From positions 1,426,001-1,490,000 of the forward strand of contig CASHTG010000016.1 in the NCBI GenBank assembly GCA_949357655.1: a stretch of DNA of 64,000 bases, read 5' to 3'. A program made the position numbers and the translations under genes. The stretch is from Parascedosporium putredinis (taxonomy: Eukaryota > Ascomycota > Sordariomycetes > Microascales > Microascaceae). A model generated the notes under the pieces. That model searched no databases. It had not been told where the DNA came from and was given only the letters and a program-made list of their open reading frames with translations. This document shows, one piece after another, positions 1-12,400 of this stretch. Each line of letters starts with the position of its first letter. Position 1 is the stretch's first letter.

Positions 1-472
1 CTTTCAACTATTGAGAATGAAACCCTTATTCGCAAATAGCCGAGGAAACGAAGAGGCGAGCTAGAAATATCCTTCTCGTTTAGACATGGATCCTATGTAA
101 ATTTAGACGCCTTGAAGCGCGGTCTGGGGTAGGATTCGGCAATGGACCACAGCCTCACTCTCTATTCTTGCTCACAAGCTGGAAACCACCAATGCCCGCT
201 CGTTCTCCAGGGTGAGTTTCAAGATCTAATTTTTCCTAAAAGGTAAAGACTGGCGGGAAGCGCGAGATAACAAATGAATCGCTGTTTCTATTTTATCATT
301 AATCAGATTGTCTAAAGGTTCATTGACCGGTGAAAGATGCGCTCTCTACTGTCATACATCCTCCATCCAAGATTACATCTAGTCTCTTGGGTCTTCTAAT
401 GGGGGACATCCAGATGCCTTCTCTCCCTATTCTAGCAAGTCCGGTTCGCGTTCGTATAAAAAAATCATGTCA
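1..472. other. Left-edge non-coding stretch
   Basis: No supported gene is seen here. It lies 3' of the minus-strand RBR gene, so it probably holds that gene's 3' untranslated region and terminator. The short open frames have no family features. Confidence 0.5.
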
Positions 473-1980
473 TCATGTCCTCCCGCCCCTCCTCTGGTGC
501 ATCAAGGCCGCCTCCTCGACGCTATCGCCAACCAGATAAATGGGCCTAGGCGCCCCTTCGCGTCTGAAAAACATCCTTCTAGGTGTCCCTCCATCTGGTA
601 CCCCCTCGCCGTCCAGATGTTCCTCCAGTCCGCTAGGCATTCCCAGCAAAACTGGAACCCGCAGTTCCCGCATGCCATGTGAAAGCACCCTCCGCCCTTC
701 TCCACCGGCACCCGCATCCGCGGCCCGGGCACTTTTCGTGTTGTGCTTGAGCCACGATTGTGTCTCGCTCTCCGCGCTGGCGCCCTGCGACTGGGCTTCA
801 TACTCCGCGCAGCTCCTACCCCGATGCCAGGGGACCTGGTGCTTGAGGCACATTGCAAATCCGCAACTGTCGCACATGACGTGATTGGCGTCGTTGACGT
901 CGGAAGGAAGCGCGCGAGCGAGGCCTTGCCGGAGGACCTGGGGAGGACCTCCCCGTTCTCGGTATTGAGATTGAGATTGGAAAGCATATCGCAGACCCCG
1001 GGTTGCGTGTCGTAGATCTGACCCGCCTTGCATCCCGGCCGGAGGCACCAGCGGAAGTTGGGTTCGTTGGACAATGCCACCGAAAGGCAGGCCTTTTCGT
1101 ACCCGGCAAATGTCTCGCTCTTTGCCAAAGCCTTCAGCTCTTGGTAAGAGTACACGTGTCCGCACCCGGGCTGCGGGCAGGCAATAGTTGCAGCACTTCT
1201 AGCCCCGAGCTCGATCCGGGAATCAATGTGCTTGCTCAGACAGCCCCGGCATATCGTGATGCCGTGGTTCGCTGCGCACTGGGGAATCATGCTCTCCGAC
1301 GGGAACGGATATGCAACCCATTCGACATCGCTGCCAAATGTTTGTCGGCACTTTTTCCATGCTCGCTTATTGCCAATCTCCAAATCACAAAGATCTTCGG
1401 TGCAAATGGCGCAGTTCTTTGGTGTCTCGCTGCGCTTTAATAGTGATGTGATGACGGGGATAGAAACAAGGCTGTCGTCACTGGACATCACGGACAGCCT
1501 TTCTATAACGACATCTTTAGTGCCCATAAGGTCTAGAAATGGATTGTCCATGAAACGCCATCGATGCATCCTGCCGTGGAATCTTTCTGCCGCAGAGGCA
1601 GCGTCACCATTCAAAGCCGGCGCGACCTCTACCAGTTTCTGTCGGAGGAAGCACGCCCTCTCTAGTATTTTGAGGTGCATCTCCGTCGATTGGCTTCCTA
1701 GAGTACTGTAGATCTTTTGAATCTTTGGGATAGTGACGGTGAAGAAGCCATTTTCACAGCTGAATACGGGACAAGGCACCCAATCCGGTCGGCTGAGATC
1801 GTGCCATATAGCCCCCTGTAATCGGGCTGTTACCGCCGCCGGGAAACAGTTACCGCAGAGAGACTTTCGGCAGCACTCCATGACAGCAAATTTCACTCGG
1901 GCAGGCCCATGTTCGGGGATGGCATGATCTCCTCTAGTGTTTTGAGGTGGGCGGGCGTGGCAGCCCTCGCAGAAGAGCAT
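473..1980 (-). CDS. RBR (RING-IBR-RING) E3 ubiquitin ligase, frameshifted in assembly
   Basis: The family moves ubiquitin from an E2 to a cysteine in RING2 and then to a substrate. The protein opens with a Cys cluster (residues 4-75, with MECC and LCGNC). RING1 runs from CAICTEDL (residue 190) to CPQPGCGHVY (about 268-277). An IBR follows, with FRWCLRPGC and MCDSCGFAMC. RING2 carries VPVEKGGGCFHMAC and FCWEC; the GGC cysteine aligns with the catalytic Cys of Parkin-type RING2. The frame breaks four times: about 908-915, 733-736 (T4), 708-714 and 567-571 (A5). One added base at each gives 503 residues without introns, ending QRRGGRT. The start is the first ATG of the open frame. An upstream exon is possible, because a TAG acceptor-like site lies just 5', so the gene could be joined to the next one. 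The family call is solid; the substrate is unknown. Confidence 0.85.
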
Positions 1981-2199
1981 CTTGAGATCCGGGTCGTTCG
2001 CAGGCGTTTCGCGTCTAATCTATGGGTAGACTCAAGGTGTGAATTTCGTAGAATAGTGTAATTCGGCTTCCGTCCGGGCGGTTCGGCGAGATTCTGTGAG
2101 CAGCACCTCGCACTTTCGAGATCAGCTCGCGGACCCGTCCTTCTTATCCTCCTCGGGACAATGCGAGCCATTCCCTCCTGCGTGGCCTTTTAATTCCCT

Positions 2200-2963
2200 T
2201 CAGGGGCGAATTTCCTTCATGAGGCACACAAGATGCCTTTGTTCCTTCAAGTTGAAGGATAGTTCATTGTTCTTTTCAACCAAGGCGCTGTTCGCCAGCG
2301 AAAGCACCTTGATCCGTCTTTGTAATTTCTTTGTCTGCTCAAGAAGCGCCGCGTTCTGCTCCAAGAGCCTTTGGTTCTCCACGGCGCCCGCATCGCCACT
2401 CGAGCCCGCGGAAGACCTATTTGACTCCAGGACTTGGGTCGAGGCAACGTGGGCTTGCTGTGTGAGACAGGCGAGGAGGAGCTTGTTCTTCAGCCGGAGA
2501 GCGTCGGCCTCGCGTTCCAAGACGCGGGTCTTGGCTTCAAGAGTGGGTATTCTTCGATCCGTCTCGCGATTTGGGGAATAGCTCCCGTGCTTGAGGCCGA
2601 ATCGCTCTCGGAGCCTGGTGTGCTGGAACCTGCTCTGCTCCTGTAGCGGGTGCTGCGAGGGATCCCGCCACTCGTTGGGGAATGGCTCCTCCGTTCAGAA
2701 GTTGGCATGCTTGTCATGCTCTCGCGGGGCGTGTGTTTCCGCGAGCTCCCCGAGATCTCGGAGAGGGCGTCGGACCAGGATATGGGAGACTCCTGCCGGT
2801 CCGGGGTACCTGGCGGAGTGGGAGACGAGTTGGCGGGGATGGGTAGCGGAATCTTGCTCACGCTGCTTCGGATAGCCGGCCGGGTCTCTGGGGTAGCCGG
2901 TGCCATAGCTCTCGGCGCAACATCAACCTCTTGCCGAAAGCCAACAGTGATTCTCGCCATCAT
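2200..2963 (-). CDS. Ser/Pro-rich protein with C-terminal coiled coil
   Basis: I do not recognise a named family. The N-terminal half (about residues 1-90) is disordered and rich in Ser, Thr and Pro, with possible proline-directed phosphosites (SPTPPGTP). The C-terminal half is heptad-like: RRIPTLEAKTRVLEREADAL, then LLEQNAALLEQTKKLQRRIK and LVEKNNELSF, which is typical of a coiled coil. One missing base between about 2600 and 2700 separates the halves; restoring it gives 254 residues and exposes EWRDPSQHPLQEQSRFQHTR. The ATGATG start follows an in-frame TAA. It ends only 219 bp before the RBR start on the same strand, and that gap also holds open segments, so a single longer gene is possible. 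Confidence 0.6.
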
Positions 2964-4842
2964 AAATTAAGAACTAAACGTAAACTGAGTATGGACGTCG
3001 TGCGATTGGGTAAAGAGAAGAAGCGCGAGGTAGATATTAGGGGAAATGGTAAGACTAGCGGAGGGGCACGAAAAAGAAGATAGACATAGACAACGGGGTG
3101 CAATGAGGCAAGAGGAAGGGATCAGCCAGTATTAATATGTAGGGCTTAGTGAAGAATGAAGCAAGCCCCCTTTTTGCGAGATCATCCAAACGTCCCAGAT
3201 CCCCATTCTTATGCACCCGGTCGAGCGACATCATAATCACAACACGTCCCCTATTTTCTAGTTGTTTTCCATTCTTTGCCAGTCCCAAAAGGAACATCCC
3301 CTGCATGCGCATGATGGGTCGTTCGTACGATGTTCCCCCAGCCGATGTATCTCAGATCCGTCGTGTTTTAGTCTGGGTGCTGAGTGGCTGGGGGCATCCA
3401 ATCTGAAACAGCGCCCGTAAAAATAGGCGTGCGTCCTGGTTTCGCCCTTTTCCCAAAAGCAATGCACTCACTGTTTTCTTTTTCAGGGTCTTTGCCTCGC
3501 CACATCCCTCCTCCACCAAAAACTGCTGAGGTTGGGCCTGACGCCCCAGGGAGAGAGTCAGCCACGCCCCGCTTCACCTTCCTGAGAGCCCTAAGAAGGG
3601 CGCCGGCGTTTTTCAGGTCGCTCTCGCCTCATTGCGAAATAATCCTCTCCATTCCTCCTTCCAGCTGAGGCTCTCCTGGTTTGCGGAAGGAGCAAGCCGA
3701 AAGTCAGAAGCGGCTAGAAAGCAGCAGGCGCCACCGCCGTTTGACACCTTCATTTTACCACGGCCGCTGTCTGCTTCGTGCATGTGCACGTATCAAGATC
3801 ATTCAATTGATCAATCGTCAGGTCCTCGGCGAATTGCTCTTATCCCTTGAGTCCTAGCGGGCGTAGGCGCAGGGAGAAAAGAAGTGCTCGAGAGAAAGAC
3901 ACGAGCTATGTTTTGATATTCTCAGCTTCAATGTTGCTTGAGAACCCGGTTTCGACCAATGCAAGACGCATTCCCCAGCCATTCCACCAACCTAGACATG
4001 CAGATCATCTAGAAAGAAGGGGTTCTCCTCTCCCTAGGGGTTTTCTTTTTCTTTTTTTCCCTTTCCCCTTTCCTTTTCTTTTTTATTATTGACAAAATGA
4101 AAGGATACGTACTGGGAAACAGAGACATTTGCTATTCAGCGGTTCTGTGCTAAAGACTGATTCGAAGCACCGCTGGGAGAAAACAAAAACAATGAAAAAG
4201 GAGAACTGCGTTTCAGGTCTACCGAACGGCTCCGGGAAACTTTAATTCGGCGATCCCATCAGATCCCGGTTGACATCTTCCGGCATCCGAAAGGGACCAT
4301 CACCTGTTGGTGTTTAGATTTTCCGCGTCTCCAACTCGTGGAAACGTTTGAACTGTCCCTGGATCGCTTGATGATGTGAGAATTGCTCTCGAAACAGCCA
4401 GGAGACTGGATGTGAAGGAAAGGTTGTTTCTCTGCTCGAGGAATAAGCTCGGAAGATCGTCGCACCCATTGACAATGGCACTAGCCCCCGTGTGGGTGTG
4501 GAAGGGTGGGAAGGGTGGGAAGGGGCATGGAATGCATTCTATGAACCCACCTCCTCTGCCACAGACATGCAGCATGTCTTAGAGGCTCTTCCAGCCAACG
4601 AGCTAGAGCTGAGAGCCGCATAAGTAGCCACAAAGGCTGTTCCTCTAGAGATTCTAGATGGCCGAATGTGGGAAGTTCCAAGCATGGCCCACCAATGCCA
4701 ACCTCCCCCTAGGTATTGATGAGATGAGGTGAGGAGGGACAAAGCACAATGTGGGGAAAGGGGAGGGAGAGGAGGCGAAAGGAAACATCAGGCAAGTGCA
4801 TCGCATCGCATCGCATCACAGCCACTTCAATTACGTCCTTAG
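2964..4842. other. Intergenic, no gene seen
   Basis: This holds the promoter side of the coiled-coil gene and the 3' side of the pectinesterase. Pyrimidine-rich tracts occur near 4035-4085, a GGGAAGGGT tandem near 4497-4525, and a short (GCATC)n run near 4798-4818. The open frames are short and have no family motifs. Confidence 0.5.
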
Positions 4843-5984
4843 CTAGATATATGTGGCATCAAAGAAACCCGCCGTTTCAAAATCGTTTCCAAGAATCTCA
4901 GTAATCTGCACTGGCGCGCTCAGCTTCTTTGAGAAACTCGCCCGTGTTCCTGCGGCGCCAGCTCCGGTGTTGCCGTACTCGCCGTACAGGACGCAACATG
5001 TCTGGGGACTAGAGCTGCTCCATTCCTTCCACCCCGCGCTGTTGATTACGGAGGACATGCTCGTGTGTTGGAACACAACTCGTGCATGATCTCTCCATGG
5101 CCGTCCGAGATAATATGCCCCATTGGCGACCTTGTGTCCCGATGCCGCAGCAATGCTCGAGTTGTTGAAGACATAGAAGGAGACATTGGAATCAGAGTCT
5201 CTGCCATTCGCTACAGCCGGAGGCGAGGTTAGAATCAAGACCCAAAAAGAGAAAAAGAAGAAAAAGCAAATGTAGGTGGGCACTGAGCAAAGCAGCCAAG
5301 TAAAGCGTGGAGACCCGCGAAAGGGCTTGGGAAGGGGGCCGGGCTTCTCGCCTCCTTACCAGTAATATATCCGATCGAGTTCTCCACGACCCTGATGTCG
5401 CACTTCTCAAACCAAGACCTAGCCCTCTGCCCGAACACAAAGTCTGTTGCGCCCTGAATCAGGCTCTTGGAGTACAGCTGCTTTCCCTCGTTGCTGAGTA
5501 GCGTGTCCTGGAACCCTTTCATGGCACATCCATAATACCCGCTGTCCGCATACGCGCTCACCGCCACAGCCTGGCTGCCCTTGCCGTAGCTATTCTCGAC
5601 GTCTACGTTGTAGAGCCGGAAGCCGGCGGCCTTCACCCGGAGCGTCGCAGTCCCGTCGTTGTTGCCGCCCGTGCTCGCCTGACTGGCGCTGTGGATTAAC
5701 TTCACCTTGTTCGACCCGTACGAGGTGTCATCCTCCGTATATCCGTAGATGCTCAGCCGCGCCTTCCGTGCCGTCACCAGCACTTGTTCCATATACGTTC
5801 CCGGTCGAATGAAGATGCACTGCGCCGCCGTGGCCGATGTAGACAGGGCGTTCACGGCCGCCTGGACTGTCGCGTATGTACCAGAACCGCCCTCCTTGCT
5901 AACAACGAGGCAGCCCGATGGCGGCGAAGTGCGCGCTGCAGCAAGCGCGCTGGCTGCGAGGCATGCGAAAGCCAGGAGTCTCAT
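4843..5984 (-). CDS. Secreted pectin methylesterase (CE8)
   Basis: It removes methyl esters from homogalacturonan outside the cell, opening pectin to lyases and polygalacturonases. There are two exons, 5984-5360 and 5210-4843, with an intron at 5211-5359 (GTAAGG...TAG, phase 1). The 330-residue product is normal for fungal CE8. A signal peptide (MRLLAFACLAASALAAA) leads it. The family signatures are present: GFQDTLLS, GATDFVFG with the catalytic Asp, and YLGRPWRDHARVVF with the active-site Arg. An upstream in-frame start at 6101 exists, but the signal peptide favours 5984. This gene has no frameshift, unlike most of its neighbours. It lies downstream of the AA9 gene on the same strand, each with its own promoter. 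Confidence 0.93.
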
Positions 5985-6992
5985 ATCTGCGTCCTTTGTT
6001 GGTAAGCAGCTGATCTCAGTTTTCTGTTTGTCTTGTTCCCAGCAAAGGCCCGCAGCGTGATGAAACTGTGGTTGCGCGCAGGCTTTGAAACTCAAGCTCA
6101 ACGCGAAAGAGATCCCCTGCTTTTGTATTCCGCGCGTTGTCTACCTCGGCCTTCGCCTCTCTTCTTTTCTTCGCCGTTTCTCAACCCAAAAAGAGCGACT
6201 TTCATCGAAGCTGAACTCCCTTCCCCACTTCCCCGGGTTCCAGGATGAGGAGGCCGATTCGATTTCTTCCCGGAGGCATATCTGCAGGCTATTCCGCCCT
6301 CTCTTTCGTCAAAATTTCAGTGCAACTGGGCCCCTCCCGGCAGCGTGCTTGAGAGGGATCCGCCCCAATCAATATAATTATTGATTATCTTCCGCTTCGT
6401 TTCCTCGCTGCTGTGGGTAAATACGGGAAAATTCCATCAATAGAATCGGCCCTCGGGCATCGGATGAAACACACCCTTCCTCGGGCTTTTGCCCTTTATT
6501 AGCTAACGAGGCGAGCTCCTCAGTTTTTATTTATTTATCGCCTCGGCCCTGCTTGACGGCCTCTCCATCACCGTCAATCAAAAGAACGCATTCTGAACAC
6601 ACACGAATGAAGACATCTCCAAGGGGAGAAACGGGCCTATCCATGCTGGGACTCGTGGAATCCCGGGTCGAATGGGTTTACACTACAGAGATCACACTTC
6701 CTACTCGGGTGCGTATAGCGCATAGTACTCTCTCAAGTACGACGTTGGGTAGAATGTACAAAGAAGTGTATTGTTTCACGTTGTGAATACTATAAATACA
6801 AGAGAAGGTAAACAGAAGATTTCTTCTTCCTAAACATCATTGGTTGTCAGGTTGAGAGAAGGAGTGCTCTACATCAAGAAAAGCAACTCCGGGATGCAAG
6901 TCACCCCATATTGATCAAGCCTGCCGTCCAGCTCCGTGGTCCTCACAGCAGCCCATCCAATGGCTGGCTGGCTGCTCTTTCACGAATGCTGC
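5985..6992. other. Pectinesterase promoter region
   Basis: About 1 kb between two minus-strand genes: the 3' end of AA9 and the 5' region of the pectinesterase. It is pyrimidine-rich next to the pectinesterase start (about 6120-6240). No gene and no convincing TATA box in the right orientation were found. Confidence 0.4.
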
Positions 6993-8040
6993 CTATTTAG
7001 TGGTGGGATCGGCGGCGGCGACGGCGGCTGCAAGGCCTGCGGGTAGGCGTGGCCGGGGCAGGGCCTCCGTCTCGGCAGGGACCTCGACGGGCTCCTCGGC
7101 GGGCTCCTCGGCGTTGTTTCCGGGGACAGGAATGGTGGGGGTGGCAGTAGCCGAAGGAGCAGGCTCGGTGGGAGTGGAGCCGTTGTCGCTGCCGCTGTCG
7201 CTGCCATCGTCGCTACCGTTATCGCCATTTCCGGAGTCGTCTCCGCCGGAGCCGGAGCCGGGAGCGGGAGCACCGGAGCCCTGGTCGAGGATGGGAGAAA
7301 CACCCTGGATCATAGCTGGGCCGGGAATGGGGTAGCTGTCGAAAGGCTGGTAGATGTTGAAGTCCTCATAGTCGGTATACAAGGAGCTAGCGACAACACC
7401 CTCGGGGTCGTGCTGCCGTTACCCTCAATCACGAGGTTGATGCACTGGGGGTAGTGCTGGGGCTCGCCAAGAGAGTGAAGGGCGATGATCTCGTGGCGGA
7501 GGACATACTCTCCAGGGGTGACGAAGTCGGGAATCTGAACCTGCCACTTGACACCGTTGTTGAGCAACAGGTCAGCACCCCAGACACCGTTGTCGCCAGT
7601 GCCAGGAGTGACATTGCCGACTTCGGAGATCTTGAACCAGCTAAGCTCGGCCTTGTCGGCCGAAGAGCAGCCGGCCGAACCACAGGCCGCGAGGTAGTCA
7701 AGACGGGACCGTGGTGGGAAACCGGCCAAGTGTCCCAGGCGAGAGTGAGGACATCACCGGCCTGAACGGTGACGGAGAGGGCAGCGGGAGTGGCACCGCG
7801 GTGGCAGGCCATCTCGGCATTGGCGTGGCTCTCCTTGGAGATGAAGCCGTTGTCCTGGACGGTAGTGGTCCAACCAACGACGTCGGGGAAGTTGTTACCA
7901 TAACCCATTCCGGAGGAAGGGTCCCAACCCTGGTGCTCGACGCCATCGGAGGTGATGACGTGAGTGACGTGGCCGTGAGCGGCGACGGTGGCGGCGCTCA
8001 GGAGAGCAGCGGCAGCAGCGGTGATGCTAAGAGAAGGCAT
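6993..8040 (-). CDS. AA9 lytic polysaccharide monooxygenase with acidic C-terminal tail
   Basis: This copper enzyme oxidatively cleaves cellulose or related glucans; it needs an electron donor such as CDH, plus O2 or H2O2. The signal peptide (residues 1-20) ends at AA, so the mature protein starts with the copper-binding His of HGHVTHV. The second copper His is in WPVSHHGPVL, and the axial Tyr with its Gln is in QHYPQCINL. After the catalytic domain (to about residue 245) comes a tail of about 100 residues rich in Ser, Gly, Asp, Glu and Pro (SGSGGDDSGNGDNGSDDG), with no CBM1. Single bases are missing near 7699-7704 and in G4 7404-7407; adding both gives 349 residues and no introns. ATG context is good (A at -3). 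Confidence 0.92.
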
Positions 8041-8387
8041 TTTGTCTGTTGGTAAAGATGGAAGATGGGGGTTCTGTTCCGTAGGGTAAGTTGAGTGTCA
8101 GATCAAGGTCGGGGTAAGCCTTCCAGTAAAAAAGATTGTGCAGTGGTGTTTTTTGGAGTTTTTTTGGTGTAAGCCGTCTGGCGGGTGAAGTTGTCCGATT
8201 GCAACGAGTGGAAGATGACGCTCAGTCAATGAGTAAAAAGAATGTAAGTTGGAATGAAAGAATGGAAATGCTTTCTGAGAAGCTTGGAAGAAAGGAGTGA
8301 ATTCGCTTTGATCTGAGTGCTACGGTTGAGCCTGGAAGAGAAAAAGAGAAGAAAGAAGCTCCCCAAAGAAGAGGAGATCTCGCATCG

Positions 8388-8393
8388 TTTATA
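8388..8393 (-). promoter_or_regulatory. Candidate TATA box for the AA9 gene
   Basis: The minus strand reads GGAGTATAAACGATG, about 350 bp upstream of the AA9 start codon, followed by a pyrimidine-rich leader. It is the only well-formed TATA element in the correct orientation that I noticed in that promoter. The transcription start is not known. Confidence 0.35.
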
Positions 8394-9390
8394 CTCCTCC
8401 TCGACGCCCACCGCCACGGCGGTTCAAGATGGAAAAACCCAAGATGGCATCACCACGAGTGCTTGGCAAGGAGCAGGATCGCACCTGAGTGGGGTCATCT
8501 CATCTTCCTTTGCCCTGGGCGCAGAGATAGCCCAGCTCCTCTCATCGCCAACGGCCGTGCCATGGATTCCAGATCATCGGAAGCGCCCAGCTCCCCTGGT
8601 CCCTGCTCCTTGGGTGCCTGCCCCTCTTTCCACCCCCTGCACCCAGGCAAACGCTGATGGGTTGTTGCTTGGTCCAACTGCATCGCGAAGATTGGTGAAG
8701 TGGGAATCGTGGGAAGGGGGCAGGGGGCGGGGAAGTCTTTTGCTGTGGGGAACTGCGTCTATGCTGAAACAGACAGGGGAGAGAGATTTGGTCTTCACAG
8801 GTTGTGATCTTGAAGTTGGAGAAAGAAGAGGGGCAACTTCCGCAGGCATGTGGAATTCTTTCCATTCTTTGCCACAAACCACCAAGAAAATCAATCTTAA
8901 AAGTCCACCAGGATGAGTTGCTACCACTCCGGCGACACAGCGGATCCGCCGCAAGAATCCTCTTCCAGTCCTATTATCCATTTGCTATGCTGTGTTGATA
9001 ACCGGGTATTGCATGTCAGGAGAGGACGTAGACGGGGAAATAACTAGACAATTAACATTCTGCATGAAGAGATGGCAACACAGCCCTCCTCTCCCACCCA
9101 TCAAAAGAGGGCAATGGTCCTAGGAGGGAGGAGGGGGACAAGGGTCATTCAAGCAACAGGGATGGGATGTGCCAACAGATCGACTGAGGAGGTCGATCAA
9201 CTATTATGCCAGGGAAGGGAGTCGGGACTTGCAACGGCCAAAAGTAGCTTGAGAGCGGACCACGAAGATCGTCTCTAGCATTTGTGCTATCACGATTCAA
9301 GCCATTGCGACTGCACTCTGATGGTTTCTTCTTCCTTGTAATACTTAACCATGTGGGAATAGAGGCCGACTAGGCCCTGTGTTTTGTTTT

Positions 9391-9466
9391 GTTTTTTTCT
9401 TGTTTTTTTCTTGTTTTTTTCTTGTTTTTTTCTTGTTTTTTTCTTGGTTTTTTTTTTTTTTTTTTT
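9391..9466. repeat. Tandem 11-mer GTTTTTTTCTT x5 plus poly-T
   Basis: Five exact copies of an 11-base unit (G, seven T, CTT) cover 9391-9445, followed by GG and a T run to about 9466. It is a pure pyrimidine/G tract and probably arose by slippage. Confidence 0.9.
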
Positions 9467-12400
9467 CCTTTGGCTTGGCGTTGGTTCCCATTCCCAATTT
9501 CCTTACCCCTATAGTCTTAAACTGTATATTTGAGGAGTGCACCACGCAGCCTACTCACCATCCTTCTGATACCCAAGACTTTTCTAGCGCCTCAGTCTTC
9601 AGTCGGGGTGGAAGTGGGATCAGTGATGAAGGGGTTGCGCTAAGCATGGATTACGATTCGGAATGTGCCGTGAGTTCTTGAACAAAAGAAGGAAGCATGG
9701 ATGTTACACCACAGCCGCATCAGTGTCCAATGGGAGGTGGGGTTCTGGAACGAAATGAGAAGGGCAACTTGAGCCCGCAGGAGAGTGGGGGAGTGAAGGA
9801 TTCAAAGTCGGCTCTGTGGGCCTTGGTCAGCGGTTGCTGACACTGATGCCATAATCTTGGGCATTTTTTTGTTTGGAGACAGGATCAAATGATGGTCTTG
9901 CCAAGAATATTGAGGAGGAGCCCGTACGGCCAGGCGAACGAGCCCCTAATACAAAATTCTGCAGAGAAAGGATCATCAACTGATGAGAGCGGATGGAGGA
10001 TGGAGAAGGTTTAAGATGGAAAGGCCATCCGTGAATCAACCTTGACGCTCTACTGTTCTGCCATTCTGCCATCCCATCGATTCGGCATAATGGATCCACA
10101 CAGCTGATGTTGAGGGGGTCGGAAGGGATAGATGGATCGTTCATCTCCATTCCTTGGCCGAACATCTCAGATCTTTTAACCGAGCGGGAACTTTTTCAAG
10201 GAGCGGACGGCCTGGGCCAAGGGAGAGCCTTTGAAGATTGTTGGTTGCTCAGATCCGTCCCGAGTCTGGATCTCGAGATGGAGGTCGGTGCTGCTGATGT
10301 GTTCTACTTCGTATGTTCGGTAGCCCTTCTCGCCTGGTCCCTTGCATTAAATGTATGTGATGTTGGCATTGAAGTTCTCCTTCAGCTTTTAACTCGTGCA
10401 TTGCCAGTTGCCGTCATGCAGTAGTGGGCGGGCGGGGATGACGCAAAACGAAAGCCGTTATGCGGGTGCACGGCACTGAAAGGTCGCACCTGGTTTGCCT
10501 CAATGGCTGGCCATATCTCGGGGTGTCGGACAGGATCTGCTCACTGCTTGGATGCATTGACAGGTGGACGAGATCGACGTGATCACTCAATCAATCGATG
10601 CCTAAGCTCGAATAGTTCATCTTTCCCCGCAATTCACTCTTTATCGTTGTTGAGTGCATCCTTTATTCCCGAGCGTTCGGGGAGAAAGAGAGGGAAAAAA
10701 GAAAGAAAGAAAACGGAAATGGGAACCAATTCCCGAGATCAGTGTTTTCCACTGGTATTCTGGGTGCGACGGTGTGATTGCAGACGGATAGGGCTACCCA
10801 ATGCACCAAGCACGCACGCTCACACCATCATCCATATCGTCCATAACTTCATTGGCATTTGATCGATCGGTAGATGGCGGCCTATGCTGGACCGGAGACA
10901 CTTCAGTTGGCGTTCCAGTCCTTCGTCTCTCCATATCAATTGGCTCGCGTGCATATTGCTAGAGGAGGATGGGCATCAAAGTGGGGGTTCTTGGTTCTTG
11001 GAAGCTGCCATGGAAGGTTCTATTCTATCAGGCCTTTGCCAAGTCGTGGCTGCCCCTCTAAGACACGGTGGGTTCCGTGCTCGAGCTTGGGTTGAACTAT
11101 GCCAAAGCAGGTGTAGTAGACACGAGGGTTTTTCTTTTGAAGACATTGTTGACTAGCATCAGCTCGAGGTGTCGCGCTTGAGGGGTAAACTGAAGGAAAA
11201 AAGGAAGGGGGCAAACAGGGCCACAGCAAGGAGAGTATGTGACTATGAGTGATAACCGAGCCGCACCCTTTCTGTTCCTTCTTCTTTCATCCTTGCCGCT
11301 AGATATCTGGAGCTGGAACGGGGCGGGTTGGGCAAAGGCTTCGAGGGGAGGAAAAGAAACATTCAGCACCGAATGCCCTGTACCATATCTGGGAAGAGGT
11401 CCGCCCGCTCCCGCTCGTCCTCCTTACGTTCCTCTCTTATTATGATTTGGACGAGGGGATGATTGATAGCATATCCTTTGATACTTTCATTTCCTCAAAA
11501 GGGTGGGCAGAAACAGCCTCTATCTCTTTTAGGGGTTAGCGAAGGAGGGGATGAGGTTCACGGTACTTTTGGGGTTGGGCGGGAGCTATCCTGGCAACTG
11601 GATGGGTGGGATACGATGGTGTATGTGTATACCAGGGGAGGCCGCAAGGAGCAGCCGAGGGCTGATTATGTCGATTGGAGTGTTATGCTGGTGATACATC
11701 TACTTGTACATGGATCAAATGGATCTATGGATCCATTGGTGATGGCCTTGCCGGGGCAATCATTTCTTACTCTGGAAGCGATCAATCGAGTACCACAAGT
11801 GCAGAAAACGGACGCTTGTCCCTTGGTCCCTCCTCCCCCTCCAATGAAAGAGGGAGTGAGCAAACAATAATAATACCCAACTCCAGATTGGAGTACGTTT
11901 AGTTCACGGGTCTGCGATGAGGAATGTGACGAATTTCCGAGGTACGGGGTACTTTAGACCAGAACCGCTGACGGCCGTAGTCGCCATCACGGAGCGGAGT
12001 GTACTTTGTAACTTGTAAAACACCAGACCTGTCATACTTGTACTTCAATGTTGTCGTGTGGCAAGTATGGATCACTTGTATGTACATTATATTGTGGGCT
12101 TGTGGGCATCAAAATCAACGGCGTCAAGGGCGTCCCCCACACCCAGACTTGCTAGACCCAGTTTCTGGACTGCAGCCAAGGAGATTGAGTTCAATCAACC
12201 AAGTATTTTAGTGTGTTATCATCCATGTTGCATCAATCATCCAACTGCCCTTCGGGCCTGGTCGCTCAGGGGTTTTCCTTCCCGTTCAGCGCTAGTCCAA
12301 TTACAGCGGCCAGCGTCCTGTGTCATGTAAATTAGGCAGCGGTGTGAAACAGTAGCCAAGGTTGCATTCGATGCTCCCTCCCATCTCGACCGAGTCTTCA

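Noticed and set aside
8317..8916. 199-codon plus-strand open frame
   Set aside because: Lies across the AA9 promoter and leader, has no conserved features, and its listed start is weak.
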